Shown piece by piece: positions 15,828-23,658 of a stretch of DNA of 64,000 bases. Each line of letters starts with the position of its first letter. The stretch's first letter is position 1. The DNA lies in the NCBI RefSeq assembly GCF_003751785.1, contig NZ_RKIE01000003.1:434001-498000 (forward strand). Reading direction: 5' to 3'. Below the pieces are notes generated by a model that ran no database searches, was not told the DNA's origin, and was given only the letters and a program-made list of their open reading frames with translations. This DNA comes from Frigoribacterium sp. PhB160 (GTDB taxonomy: Bacteria; Actinomycetota; Actinomycetes; Actinomycetales; Microbacteriaceae). Position numbers and translations under genes: made by a program.

Positions 15828-16835
15828 ATGATCGGATCGACGCCCGACCAGCTCGCTACGCTGCGGGCGCTGGTGGAGGAGGGCTCCTTCGAGGCCGCGG
15901 CCCAGCGCCTCCACGTGACGCAGCCGGCGGTGTCGCAGCGGGTCAAGCAGCTCGAGCGGCTGGTCGGGCAGGTGCTCGTGCGGCGCACCCTGCCGGTGAG
16001 CACGACGGCCGCCGGCGACGTCGTGCTGCGCTACGCGCGTCAGGTGCAGCTGCTCGAGGCCGAGGCGGCGGCCGAGCTGGGGCACGGCACCGCCGGGGGC
16101 GCCGGAGGCGCGGGCGGCCCCGCCAGCACCCGTCCCGTCCCGACGTCGGTCGCCCTGGCCGTCAACGCCGACTCGCTCGGCACCTGGTTCCTCGGGGCGC
16201 TGGCGTCGTTGCCGTCCACGGTCGCCGCCGTCTTCGACCTGCACCGCGAGGACCAGGAGCACACGACGTCGCTCCTCCGCTCGGGCACCGTGCTCGCCGC
16301 GGTCACGTCGACGCGCGAGCCCGTCCAGGGCTGCTCGTCGGAGCCGCTCGGCCTGATGCGCTATCGGGCGGTCGCGAGCCCGGGCTTCGTCGAGCGCTGG
16401 CTCGACGGCGACGGCGACGGCCGTCTCGCCGACAGCGGACTCGCCACCGCCCCGATGATCGACTTCGACCGCGCGGACGACCTGCAGCAGCGGTTCCTCC
16501 GTGAGGAGCTCGGCCACGACCCCCGCCCGCCCCGCACGTTCGTGCCCGCTACGGCCGACTTCGCGCGGGCCGTCGAGCTCGGGCTCGGCTGGGGCATGCT
16601 CCCCGAGCAGCAGTGCGCCGACCTCCTCGTCGACGGCCGGCTCGTCGACCTCGCGCCCGGCCGGGCGATCGACGTCGCGCTCTGGTGGCAGCGCTGGACC
16701 CTGCCGTCGCCGCTGCTCGACGCCGTGACCGACGCGGTGCGGGCCACGGCGGCGCGGGAGCTGCGTCCGGTCACCCGACCCGCGCCTCCGGCGGTGGGCC
16801 CGAGCCGGGGAGGCGCGGCTAGCGTGGACCGGTGA
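15828..16835 (+). CDS. argP: LysR-family regulator ArgP/LysG
   Basis: A 335-residue LysR-type regulator that senses lysine or arginine and turns on the divergent exporter. The N-terminal winged helix (LATLRALVEEGSFEAAAQRLHVTQPAVSQRVKQLE) is at about 8-45; the remainder is the periplasmic-binding-like effector domain, with a Gly/Ala insert near 88-100. Some annotations would start at the GTG 15825; I prefer the ATG 15828, which sits 6 bases after a TAAGCT hexamer. Its TGA overlaps the GTG of the next gene. Confidence 0.9.
   Translation: MIGSTPDQLATLRALVEEGSFEAAAQRLHVTQPAVSQRVKQLERLVGQVLVRRTLPVSTTAAGDVVLRYARQVQLLEAEAAAELGHGTAGGAGGAGGPASTRPVPTSVALAVNADSLGTWFLGALASLPSTVAAVFDLHREDQEHTTSLLRSGTVLAAVTSTREPVQGCSSEPLGLMRYRAVASPGFVERWLDGDGDGRLADSGLATAPMIDFDRADDLQQRFLREELGHDPRPPRTFVPATADFARAVELGLGWGMLPEQQCADLLVDGRLVDLAPGRAIDVALWWQRWTLPSPLLDAVTDAVRATAARELRPVTRPAPPAVGPSRGGAASVDR
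16780..16818. repeat. Inverted GGAGGCGCGG pair
   Basis: CCGCGCCTCC (16780-16789) pairs with GGAGGCGCGG (16809-16818). Unlike the other pairs it lies at the end of a coding region (argP) and just upstream of the esterase -10. Confidence 0.5.
16820..16825 (+). promoter_or_regulatory. Leaderless -10 of the carboxylesterase gene
   Basis: TAGCGT, 6-base spacer, GTG start at 16832; it lies inside the last codons of argP. Confidence 0.5.
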
Positions 16836-18289
16836 GCACCGTTCCCGAGACCCGCACCCCGCCGCAGCAGCCCGAGCAGCCCGTCACGACGACGCCGCGC
16901 GCCTCCTGGGGCGCCGACGCGTTCGGGGCCGACGGGCGTCCTCGGCGGACGCGGACCTTCTCGACCGGGGTGGGCGAGATCGTCGGTTTCGTCGACGACG
17001 ACGTCGTGCGCGTGCTCGGCGTGCCCTACGCGGTGGCCGAGCGTCACCGGGCTCCGCAGCCCGCGCCTCCCGCGGTCGACGACGACGGGCAGCCCGTCGC
17101 CTTCGAGGCCTTCACCCGGTCGCCGGCCTCGCCGCAGCTCCCGTCGCCGGTGCTGGAGGCCCTCATCCAGGGCGCGAGCGACGGGATGATCGCGTCCGAG
17201 CACTGCCAGTTCCTGTCGATCACCCTGCCCGCCGACGTCGGGCCGGACGAGCGCCTGCCCGTCATGGTCTGGATCCACGGCGGCTCGTACGTGACGGGCG
17301 CCGGAGACCTGCACGTCTACGACCCGGTCACGCTCGTCACCGAGCAGCGCGTCGTCGTCGTCACCGTGACCTACCGGCTCGGCATGTTCGGCTACCTGGG
17401 CGACGGCGACGTCGTGCCCGCGAACCTCGGGCTGCTCGACCAGGTGCAGGCCGTGCGCTGGGTGCACGACCAGATCGAGGCCTTCGGGGGAGCGGCCGAC
17501 TCCGTCACCCTCTTCGGGCAGTCGGCGGGCGGCGACGCGATCGCCCACCTCATGATCAGCGAGGGCGCGCGCGGGACGTTCCGCCGGGCGATCGTCCAGA
17601 GCGCTCCCCTCGGGCTGATGCGCGGGCGGTCGCGGATGACGTCGGCCATGGTCGCCGCCGTCGGGGCGGCCGGGGCGGACGACCCCGTCGACGACCTCCT
17701 CGCGCGGCAGGCGACGGCCGAGCGGGCAGCGGTCCGGTACGGGCTGCGGGGCGGCATGGCCTTCGGCGCCCAGTACGGTCGCGCGCCCCTGCCGGCGGAG
17801 GACGAGCGCGAGGCGGCGTGGTCGGCGGTGGCCCCCGAGGTCGACGTGCTCATCGGCACGACGACGGAGGAGACCGGGCTGTACGTGCCGTTCGTCGGGG
17901 CTCTGCGCCGGCTCACCGGCCTGCCGCTCGTCGGCCGCGCGCTGCGCCGCGCGCTCGTTCGGGTCACGACGGACGCGGTCTACACCCGTGACGCCCGGCG
18001 GTTCGTGGCCCGGCACCGGGCCGCGGGCGGTCGCGCCACCCGCTACGAGATCACGTGGCGACCGCCGGGCAGCGACTACGGGGCGTCGCACATCACCGAC
18101 GTGCCCCTGCTGCTCGGCGGACGCGAGGCGTGGGGTGGGTCGGCACTGCTCGGCGATGCCGGGTGGGACGAGGTCGACCGCCGCGGCCGCCGCCTGCGCC
18201 AGGTGTGGGGCGACTTCGCCCGCACGGGCACCCTGGCGGGCGACGCGGCCGCGGGGCTCGGCGACACGCTGCGCCTGTTCCGCGACTGA
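16832..18289 (+). CDS. Type B carboxylesterase (para-nitrobenzyl esterase family)
   Basis: A 485-residue alpha/beta hydrolase that cleaves carboxylic esters. The oxyanion segment VMVWIHGGSYVTG is near 148. The nucleophile elbow VTLFGQSAGGD is near 228. An acidic EETGLYVP stretch lies near 350, and the probable catalytic His is in YGASHITDVPLLLG near 420. No signal peptide is evident, so it is probably cytoplasmic. The GTG start overlaps the argP stop as GTGA, which allows translational coupling, but an own leaderless promoter is also present. Natural substrate unknown. Confidence 0.88.
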   Translation: MSTVPETRTPPQQPEQPVTTTPRASWGADAFGADGRPRRTRTFSTGVGEIVGFVDDDVVRVLGVPYAVAERHRAPQPAPPAVDDDGQPVAFEAFTRSPASPQLPSPVLEALIQGASDGMIASEHCQFLSITLPADVGPDERLPVMVWIHGGSYVTGAGDLHVYDPVTLVTEQRVVVVTVTYRLGMFGYLGDGDVVPANLGLLDQVQAVRWVHDQIEAFGGAADSVTLFGQSAGGDAIAHLMISEGARGTFRRAIVQSAPLGLMRGRSRMTSAMVAAVGAAGADDPVDDLLARQATAERAAVRYGLRGGMAFGAQYGRAPLPAEDEREAAWSAVAPEVDVLIGTTTEETGLYVPFVGALRRLTGLPLVGRALRRALVRVTTDAVYTRDARRFVARHRAAGGRATRYEITWRPPGSDYGASHITDVPLLLGGREAWGGSALLGDAGWDEVDRRGRRLRQVWGDFARTGTLAGDAAAGLGDTLRLFRD

Positions 18290-18329
18290 GCGCGGCTGGG
18301 CCGGGCCGCGCACGACCCGGCCCGGCCGC

Positions 18330-19592
18330 CTACCCCCGCTGAGCGGCGAGCACCGCCTCCGCGACCGCGACGAGACGGTCACGGTCGGCCGGGTCGGGTG
18401 CCGCGTTCGGGTCGTAGGTGCCGGCGACGGCGACCCAGGTGTCGTCGACCAGCAGGTCGAGGGTGCAGGCCGCGCCCTCGAACGACAGGCACGCGTACGA
18501 GGCAGCGTCCGCGCCCGCGACGGCGACGGCCTCGCCCGGCGGAGTCCGCGTGCCGAAGGCCCAGCCGCTGCCGGGGGCGAACGTCGTGGTGGTCCATGTC
18601 AGGGGCATGGAGTCGTCCGTCGTGTCGGGCCCGATGCTCCAGCTGCAGTCCACCGCGGTCGACTGGGTGCGCAGGATGCCCGTCCGCTGCGATCTGTCGG
18701 TCTCCGTCGGACCCGTCAGGAGAGGGTTGTCCGCGGCGGCGGCCACGTCGGCGCGGGCGAGGTCGGCGCAGGTCGTGTCGCTCCACGAGGTCTCGGGCGC
18801 CACCCAGGGGGCGGGCGGCGTCGTGTCGCCGATCGCGGCCACGACGCTCGCGACGACGGCGCCGTGCGCGGCGGGATCGCCCGCGGGGGCACCGGCGTCG
18901 GTGCTGCGTGCGCTCGTCTCGATCCACCACTCGCCCGCGACCGTCGACGTGTTGCACGTCGGCGAGAACTCAGGTTCGCAGTTCGCCGCCGAGACGTCGC
19001 CGACGCCGAGGCTGGGCAGGCCCGACTGCGACAGGCCGGAGATCCACTCCCGGCCGCGGTCGCCGGCCGGGGACACCACGACGCCGAGGGAGTAGTCGGC
19101 GTATTCGTTGCCGTCGGGGTACCAGTGGCACTCCAGCACCCCGGCCTGGAGGCTCGAGGCGGCCTCCGACGGGAAGTAGCTGCCGGGGTCGTACTCCTTC
19201 GCCCGGGGGACGAACGAGCCGAGGTCGATGCGCGTCGCGAGCTCGGCGCACGAGAGCGGCAGGGCCGGCTCCGGCACCGTGGTCGTCTCCGGCTCGACCG
19301 GCCGCGGCGTCGACGGGGTCGCCGTCGCGCTCGGCGTGGTCGTCGTCTCCGGCTCACCGGTCGGGACGGCGGCGGGCGCGGCCTCGAACGGCGACGGGAG
19401 GAGCAGCGCCGCGGCCCCGCCGGCCCCGCCGATGCCGAGCAGGGCGACGAGCCCGAGCGTCAGCCCGAGGTGCCGACGGGCCCAGGGCCGCGGGTGGGCG
19501 GGCGGCGTCTCGGCCGCGCGCTGCAGCACGCCCTGCTTCATCGAGACGAGCATGCGGTTCAGGTCGTCACCGGTGGGGGGCTCAGCGTCCAT
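18330..19592 (-). CDS. Membrane-anchored protein with duplicated extracytoplasmic domain, paired with an ECF sigma factor
   Basis: 420 residues. A ~43-residue cytoplasmic N-terminus (DDLNRMLVSMKQGVLQRA) is followed by one membrane helix at about 45-66, a Thr/Pro-rich linker, then two similar external halves. Each starts with a Cys-Ala-(E/D)-Leu-Ala motif and has a later Cys-x-Trp (CAELAT...LECHWYP and CADLAR...DCSWSIG), a pattern reminiscent of DUF3558-type lipoprotein domains. The start overlaps the sigma-factor gene end by 11 bases, so it is probably the sensor or anti-sigma partner. It lacks the HxxxCxxC zinc motif of classical anti-sigma factors. Confidence 0.65.
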   Translation of the reverse strand: MDAEPPTGDDLNRMLVSMKQGVLQRAAETPPAHPRPWARRHLGLTLGLVALLGIGGAGGAAALLLPSPFEAAPAAVPTGEPETTTTPSATATPSTPRPVEPETTTVPEPALPLSCAELATRIDLGSFVPRAKEYDPGSYFPSEAASSLQAGVLECHWYPDGNEYADYSLGVVVSPAGDRGREWISGLSQSGLPSLGVGDVSAANCEPEFSPTCNTSTVAGEWWIETSARSTDAGAPAGDPAAHGAVVASVVAAIGDTTPPAPWVAPETSWSDTTCADLARADVAAAADNPLLTGPTETDRSQRTGILRTQSTAVDCSWSIGPDTTDDSMPLTWTTTTFAPGSGWAFGTRTPPGEAVAVAGADAASYACLSFEGAACTLDLLVDDTWVAVAGTYDPNAAPDPADRDRLVAVAEAVLAAQRG

Positions 19593-20133
19593 CGTGCGTC
19601 ACCGCCTTCCTGAGTCGGGCGCGGCTGCGCGACACCCGTTGGGTGAGCGAGCCGACGCTGATGCCGAGTGCCTTCGCGGCCTCGGCGTAGGAGCGCCCCT
19701 CGACGAGGCAGAGCTCGACGACCTGCTGGTCGAGCGGCCCCAGGGCGCGGATCTCGTCGCGCACCCAGCGCAGTCGCTCGCGGGCCTCGGCGGCGTCCTC
19801 CGCCCCGAGGTCGACGAGCTCGAGGGGCAGCTCGTCGGCGCTCGACCGCCGACGGGCGCGACGGAGGTTCATGGCGTGGTTGCGGCAGGCGACGAGCAGC
19901 CAGGGCAACAGCGAGTCGTCGTGCAGCCGGATCTCGCCCGATCGCCGCCACATCGTGACGAGGGTGTCCTGCACGACTTCCTCCACGTCCATCCGGCTGT
20001 CGACCAGCGCCCACGCGTACCGGGTCACGGTCGGCGCGTAGCGGTCGAAGATCTCCGACAGCGCCGCACGGTCGCCCGTCGCGGTCCGCCGCACGAGATC
20101 GGAGTCGCTCTCCGTCGTCAGGTCCATGTCCAC
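19582..20133 (-). CDS. ECF-type RNA polymerase sigma factor
   Basis: 183 residues. Region 2 (EIFDRYAPTVTRYAWAL followed by DVEEVVQDTLVTMWRR, about 27-65) binds the -10. Region 4 (LGPLDQQVVELCLVEGRSY, then SVGSLTQRVSRSRARLRK, about 130-178) binds the -35. Length and absence of regions 1.1 and 3 mark it as ECF (group 4). Start either GTG 20133 or ATG 20127; a purine-rich GAGGGGG fits both. It overlaps the downstream membrane-protein gene. The 20134-20310 gap contains a GGAGGCGCGG word at 20214 but no further gene I can support. Confidence 0.92.
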   Translation of the reverse strand: MDMDLTTESDSDLVRRTATGDRAALSEIFDRYAPTVTRYAWALVDSRMDVEEVVQDTLVTMWRRSGEIRLHDDSLLPWLLVACRNHAMNLRRARRRSSADELPLELVDLGAEDAAEARERLRWVRDEIRALGPLDQQVVELCLVEGRSYAEAAKALGISVGSLTQRVSRSRARLRKAVTHDGR

Positions 20134-20310
20134 CCCCTCTACCTGAGGAATGTCGGGTCCGGCGCGATCCTGACAGGCAGGCTCGAACTTCTCTCAGGAC
20201 GTCCGTCGACACGAGGAGGCGCGGTGCGCCTGGGCGCCGCAGCCCCCGCCCCCGAGACCCCCGCCCCCGTGCCCCTCATCCGTCGCTCCCGCCCCCCGGC
20301 TCGGCTCGAC

Positions 20311-20979
20311 TCAGTGGACGAGCACGACGGCCAGCGTCGCGGGCGCGCTGTCGTCCGACCACATGCCGGTGAGCACCGCGGCCGACTCGTCGTGCGCGTC
20401 GCCCGCCGCCGAGACCAGGTCGCGGGGCGTCACGCCCTCGGGGCGTCGGGCGACGACGACCGTCACCCCGCCGGCGCGGACGACGGTGGAGCCGTCGACG
20501 GTCGTCGCCTCGCCGACCTCGACGGGCGGCACGGCCGTGCCGGGCTCGCCGCTGCCGACGACCGTGGTCGACGACTCGTGGGTGACCTCGCTGCCGTCGG
20601 CGGCGCGCACGACGATGTCGGCGTGGCCGCCGCCCGTGAGGGCCGTGGCGACCAGCGTGGCGAGGTAGACCGGGTCGGCGACGGCGTCGTAGACGAAGCG
20701 CTCGCCGAGCACCGAGTGCCGCATCGTGCCGACGAGCGACGCCTCGGCGCCGGCGAGCGGGGCGTCGCGGTAGGTGACGGGCACCTGCAGCACGGGCCCG
20801 TCGCCGGCGCGCAGCAGCAGGGTCTCGAGCCCGACCTCGCCGGCCGGGTCGTCGAGCCGGTAGGCGGCCACCTTCACGACCGAGGCCGGGTCGCCCTCGA
20901 ACCAGGGCTGGGAGGCGGCCCACGGCACGACCAGGTCGAGCTTGGACGGGACGAGGGTCGCTTCGTGGAGGAGTGCCAT
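20311..20979 (-). CDS. Maltokinase N-terminal cap-like protein
   Basis: 222 residues. MALLHEATLVPSKLDLVVPWAASQPWF and later APLAGAEASLVGTMRHSVLG and RFVYDAVADPVYLATL match the small cap domain found at the start of mycobacterial-type maltokinases (Mak_N_cap). Here it occurs without the kinase domain; such stand-alone versions are annotated near glucan metabolism genes. The frame stays open upstream to 21414, but TACCCT 7 bases before the ATG at 20979 and the loss of homology fix this start. Role unknown, possibly sugar-phosphate related. Confidence 0.7.
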   Translation of the reverse strand: MALLHEATLVPSKLDLVVPWAASQPWFEGDPASVVKVAAYRLDDPAGEVGLETLLLRAGDGPVLQVPVTYRDAPLAGAEASLVGTMRHSVLGERFVYDAVADPVYLATLVATALTGGGHADIVVRAADGSEVTHESSTTVVGSGEPGTAVPPVEVGEATTVDGSTVVRAGGVTVVVARRPEGVTPRDLVSAAGDAHDESAAVLTGMWSDDSAPATLAVVLVH

Positions 20980-20986
20980 GCCGACC

Positions 20987-20992
20987 AGGGTA
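20987..20992 (-). promoter_or_regulatory. Leaderless -10 of the maltokinase-cap-like gene
   Basis: Minus-strand TACCCT, 7-base spacer, ATG at 20979. Confidence 0.55.
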
Positions 20993-21024
20993 GGGGCAGC
21001 CGCCGACACCGTCGGGCGGCGACG

Positions 21025-21030
21025 TACCCT
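21025..21030 (+). promoter_or_regulatory. Leaderless -10 of the DUF1653 gene
   Basis: TACCCT, 6-base spacer, ATG at 21037. Back to back with the previous promoter. Confidence 0.6.
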
Positions 21031-21036
21031 GGGCGG

Positions 21037-21282
21037 ATGATCGAGACGGACGGTTCGCAGGGCGGCCAGGCCGCGCCTCCGGAGCCGGGCACCTACCGGC
21101 ACTTCAAGGGCGGGCGCTACGAGGTCGTCGGCACCGGGCGGCACACCGAGACCGACGAGCTGCTCGTCTTCTACCGCACCCTCTACGACGACCGGTCGCA
21201 CTGGGTGCGGCCGCTCGACGACTTCGTCGGGCGGGTCGTGCGCGACGGCTACGACGGACCGCGCTTCGTCCGCGAGGGCTGA
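21037..21282 (+). CDS. DUF1653 family protein
   Basis: An 81-residue single-domain protein. PGTYRHFKGGRYEVVGTGRHTETDELLVFYRTLYDDRSHWVRPLDDFVGRV matches DUF1653 closely; the domain is a compact beta fold with conserved YxHFKGxxYxV. Biological role unknown. The start is fixed by the -10 hexamer. The longer upstream frame has no homology. Confidence 0.8.
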   Translation: MIETDGSQGGQAAPPEPGTYRHFKGGRYEVVGTGRHTETDELLVFYRTLYDDRSHWVRPLDDFVGRVVRDGYDGPRFVREG

Positions 21283-21930
21283 CGGCGGCGCGAACGCGGC
21301 GGAGCGCCCGCCGGCGGAGCGCCCGCGGCGGGAGATCCGGGAGGACGGGGCTCGTCGCCCGCGCCCTCCCGGAGACCGGCCCACCGGGGTCGCGACCGCG
21401 TCGGGGACGGTCACCGGTGCCGTGGGCCCGTCGGCGGGCAGAGGGGCAGGGGCACGCCGACGGTGACGTCGGCGACGGGTTCAGGGGCACCGGCGATCCA
21501 CCCAGCGGGGTCTCGACCGGTCGCCGCGAGCCTAGCTGCCGGGCACCCCGTGGCGACAGTGCCCAGGATGATCTCGTGTCATCCGGACGGATGAGTTTGC
21601 CAGGAGTCTGTGTGGTTCCGGTCAGGCCCGTCGTGCATGCTCGTCACTTCGCCCGAGCGCCCGCCCGACACCGGGGTGCCCGCGGCGGACGAGCCGGGGC
21701 CCCGAGGCCTCGTGGGACCCCACACCGACCCCCGTCACGCCGACGCGTCCTCGCGCCGCCTGCCCGCCGTCAGCGGATGCCAGGCGTGCGTGCCCCCGCA
21801 CTCCGGGAGGGACCGTCGGACGCCGCCCGCGGCGATCGCGCTTCCGCGCGTGACATGTGCCTGTCCGAGTCGACCTCGACCAGATCGAGACCGAGACCAG
21901 GAGGCGCGGGTCGGCCAGCGATAGGACGTC
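21283..21930 (+). other. 648-base gap before the transglycosylase-like gene
   Basis: I find no convincing gene here. A hairpin GGGCAC/GTGCCC spans 21541-21564, and a GGAGGCGCGG word lies at about 21900. The stretch could be a long regulated leader of the following cell-wall gene. I looked for the c-di-AMP (ydaO) riboswitch common before such genes and did not find its conserved core. Confidence 0.4.
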
Positions 21931-22845
21931 ATGACCCCGAACACCCCCCGCACCGACAGCACCGCCCCCGACGGCGCCGGCCCCGACGCCGCGACGACGG
22001 GCTCGACCCCCGCCGTCACCCGCCGCTCGCTGGCCGCGACCCGTCGCCGCGCCGCCCGGCGCAAGCTCGTCGCGATCGGCTCGGTCGCCGCGATCGCCCT
22101 CGTCGTCGGCACGGGCTTCGCGCTCTCGACCGGCGGCGACTCGAGCGAGGCCGTCGCGGCCTCGCGGGTCGAGGCCACGCAGCAGCAGGCCGCCGATCGC
22201 GCTGACGCGCTGTCCGAGGCGCAGGCTGAGGCGACCATCGACATGGCCTCGCAGGTCGTCGACTCGACGAGCGGCAAGGTCGACGCGAGCGCCCTGCAGG
22301 CCTCGCTCGCCAGCCTCGACGACTACCAGGCGCTCGACGCCGACACCGTCGCGGCCCGGGTCGCCGACACCGTCGCGACGGCGCAGACCGTCCAGGCCGC
22401 CGCCGCCGAGGCCGACAAGGCCGCTGCCGCCGCAGCCGCCGCGCAGGCCGCCGCCGAGGCACAGGCCGCCGCCGAGGCCCAGGCCGCCGCCGAGGCGAAG
22501 GCCGCGGCCGACGCCGCCGCCGCGCAGGCCGCCGCGAACACCCCGGCCGCCGCCAAGGCCGCCGCGCAGTCGATGATGTCGTCGAAGTACGGCTGGGGCA
22601 GCGACCAGTACAGCTGCCTCGTCAGCCTCTGGACGAAGGAGTCGGGCTGGAACTACGAGGCCTACAACCCCAGCGGCGCGACCGGCATCCCGCAGGCACT
22701 GCCCGGCAGCAAGATGGCCTCGGCCGGCAGCGACTGGGCGACCAACGCGACGACGCAGGTCGCCTGGGGCCTCGACTACATCGACCGCGCCTACGGCACC
22801 CCCTGCAGCGCGTGGGGCCACAGCCAGTCGGTCAACTGGTACTGA
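21931..22845 (+). CDS. Lytic-transglycosylase-like cell-wall protein with Ala-rich coiled coil
   Basis: 304 residues. A ~45-residue cytoplasmic start with RRRAARRK leads to one membrane helix at about 47-65. An extracellular Ala-rich coiled coil follows (tandem AAAEAQ-like units, ~150-205). The C-terminal domain reads MMSSKYGWGSDQYSCLVSLWTKESGWNYEAYNPSGATGIPQALPGSKM, the SLT/Rpf-like fold with catalytic Glu in TKESGW near 236. It probably cuts or remodels peptidoglycan. The ATG start has no strong ribosome site. Its stop overlaps the convergent nei gene by 14 bases. Confidence 0.82.
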   Translation: MTPNTPRTDSTAPDGAGPDAATTGSTPAVTRRSLAATRRRAARRKLVAIGSVAAIALVVGTGFALSTGGDSSEAVAASRVEATQQQAADRADALSEAQAEATIDMASQVVDSTSGKVDASALQASLASLDDYQALDADTVAARVADTVATAQTVQAAAAEADKAAAAAAAAQAAAEAQAAAEAQAAAEAKAAADAAAAQAAANTPAAAKAAAQSMMSSKYGWGSDQYSCLVSLWTKESGWNYEAYNPSGATGIPQALPGSKMASAGSDWATNATTQVAWGLDYIDRAYGTPCSAWGHSQSVNWY

Positions 22846-23641
22846 TCGCCGGCTGGCAGCGGGGGCACCACCAGGCCCGGCGGGACCGACCGTCGGGCCC
22901 CGGCGGGTCGTCGCGGGCCTCGACCCGGGTGCCGCAGCGCAGGCACGGACGCCCGGCGCGACCGACGACCCAGTGGGTCTCGCCGCGCCGGGTGCGCCCC
23001 GTCGTGACCTGGTAGGCGCCCGGCACCGTCGCCGAGAAGCGCAGCGCCCTGGCCGCCACGTCGACGAGGGCCTCGACGTCGACGGCCCCGACCGGCGTGG
23101 CCGGGTGGAGCCCGCGCAGGTAACCGACCTCGTTGGCCCACAGGTTGCCGAGGCCGGACATCGGTCGCTGGTCGAGCAGCGCCGCACGTACCGTCACGTC
23201 GGGCCGGGAGCGGAGGCGACGCACCGCCTCCCCAGGGTCCCAGTCCGACCGCAGCGGATCGGGCCCGAGGTGGCCGATCAGCTCGCGCTCGTCGCGGGTC
23301 GGCACGAGGTCGACGACGGGCAGGTCGACGCCCCAGAGCGTGTGGCCGTCGTCGAGCCGTGCCCGCACGCGCACCTGCCGCCAGAGGCGCGTCGGCAGCG
23401 AGCGGTCGGGACGCGTCACGGTCCACGAGCCCTGCATGCGCAGGTGCGTGTGCAGCGTGGTGGCGTCGTCGAAGCGGGTCAGCAGGTGCTTGCCGTGGGT
23501 GTCGAGCTCCACGACGCGACGGCCGGCCAGCGGCTCGCCCGCCCGTCCGCCCGACCGCAGCTCGCCGTCGACCACGATCCTGCCCATCAGCCGGGGCCGG
23601 AGGCGCGCCGCCAGCAGGTGGACGCTGTCGCCCTCCGGCAT
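22832..23641 (-). CDS. nei: Fpg/Nei family DNA glycosylase (first of two)
   Basis: 269 residues; removes oxidised bases and nicks the strand. The mature N-terminus PEGDSVH carries the catalytic Pro2 and Glu3. GKHLLTRF supplies the catalytic Lys. DQRPMSGLGNLWANEVGYLRGLHP is the helix-two-turn-helix. The C-terminal zinc finger is CLRCG...CPRC. Located 17 bases downstream of the DUF2254 gene on the same strand, so probably co-transcribed. A second, diverged paralogue is at 42696. Confidence 0.92.
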   Translation of the reverse strand: MPEGDSVHLLAARLRPRLMGRIVVDGELRSGGRAGEPLAGRRVVELDTHGKHLLTRFDDATTLHTHLRMQGSWTVTRPDRSLPTRLWRQVRVRARLDDGHTLWGVDLPVVDLVPTRDERELIGHLGPDPLRSDWDPGEAVRRLRSRPDVTVRAALLDQRPMSGLGNLWANEVGYLRGLHPATPVGAVDVEALVDVAARALRFSATVPGAYQVTTGRTRRGETHWVVGRAGRPCLRCGTRVEARDDPPGPDGRSRRAWWCPRCQPAISTS

Positions 23642-23658
23642 CCCCTCCCCGTGCCGCG

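Noticed and set aside
16361-18382. Long antisense frame opposite the carboxylesterase
   Set aside because: Arg/Gly/Pro-rich translation and no domains; the sense strand has the full esterase triad.
21610-21924. 104-codon ORF before the transglycosylase-like gene
   Set aside because: Pro/Arg/Asp-rich, no conserved pattern, and it lies in a region without coding periodicity that I could trust.
21283-21930. c-di-AMP (ydaO) riboswitch before the transglycosylase-like gene
   Set aside because: I looked for the conserved paired GGGGTGAA-type core on the plus strand and could not find it.
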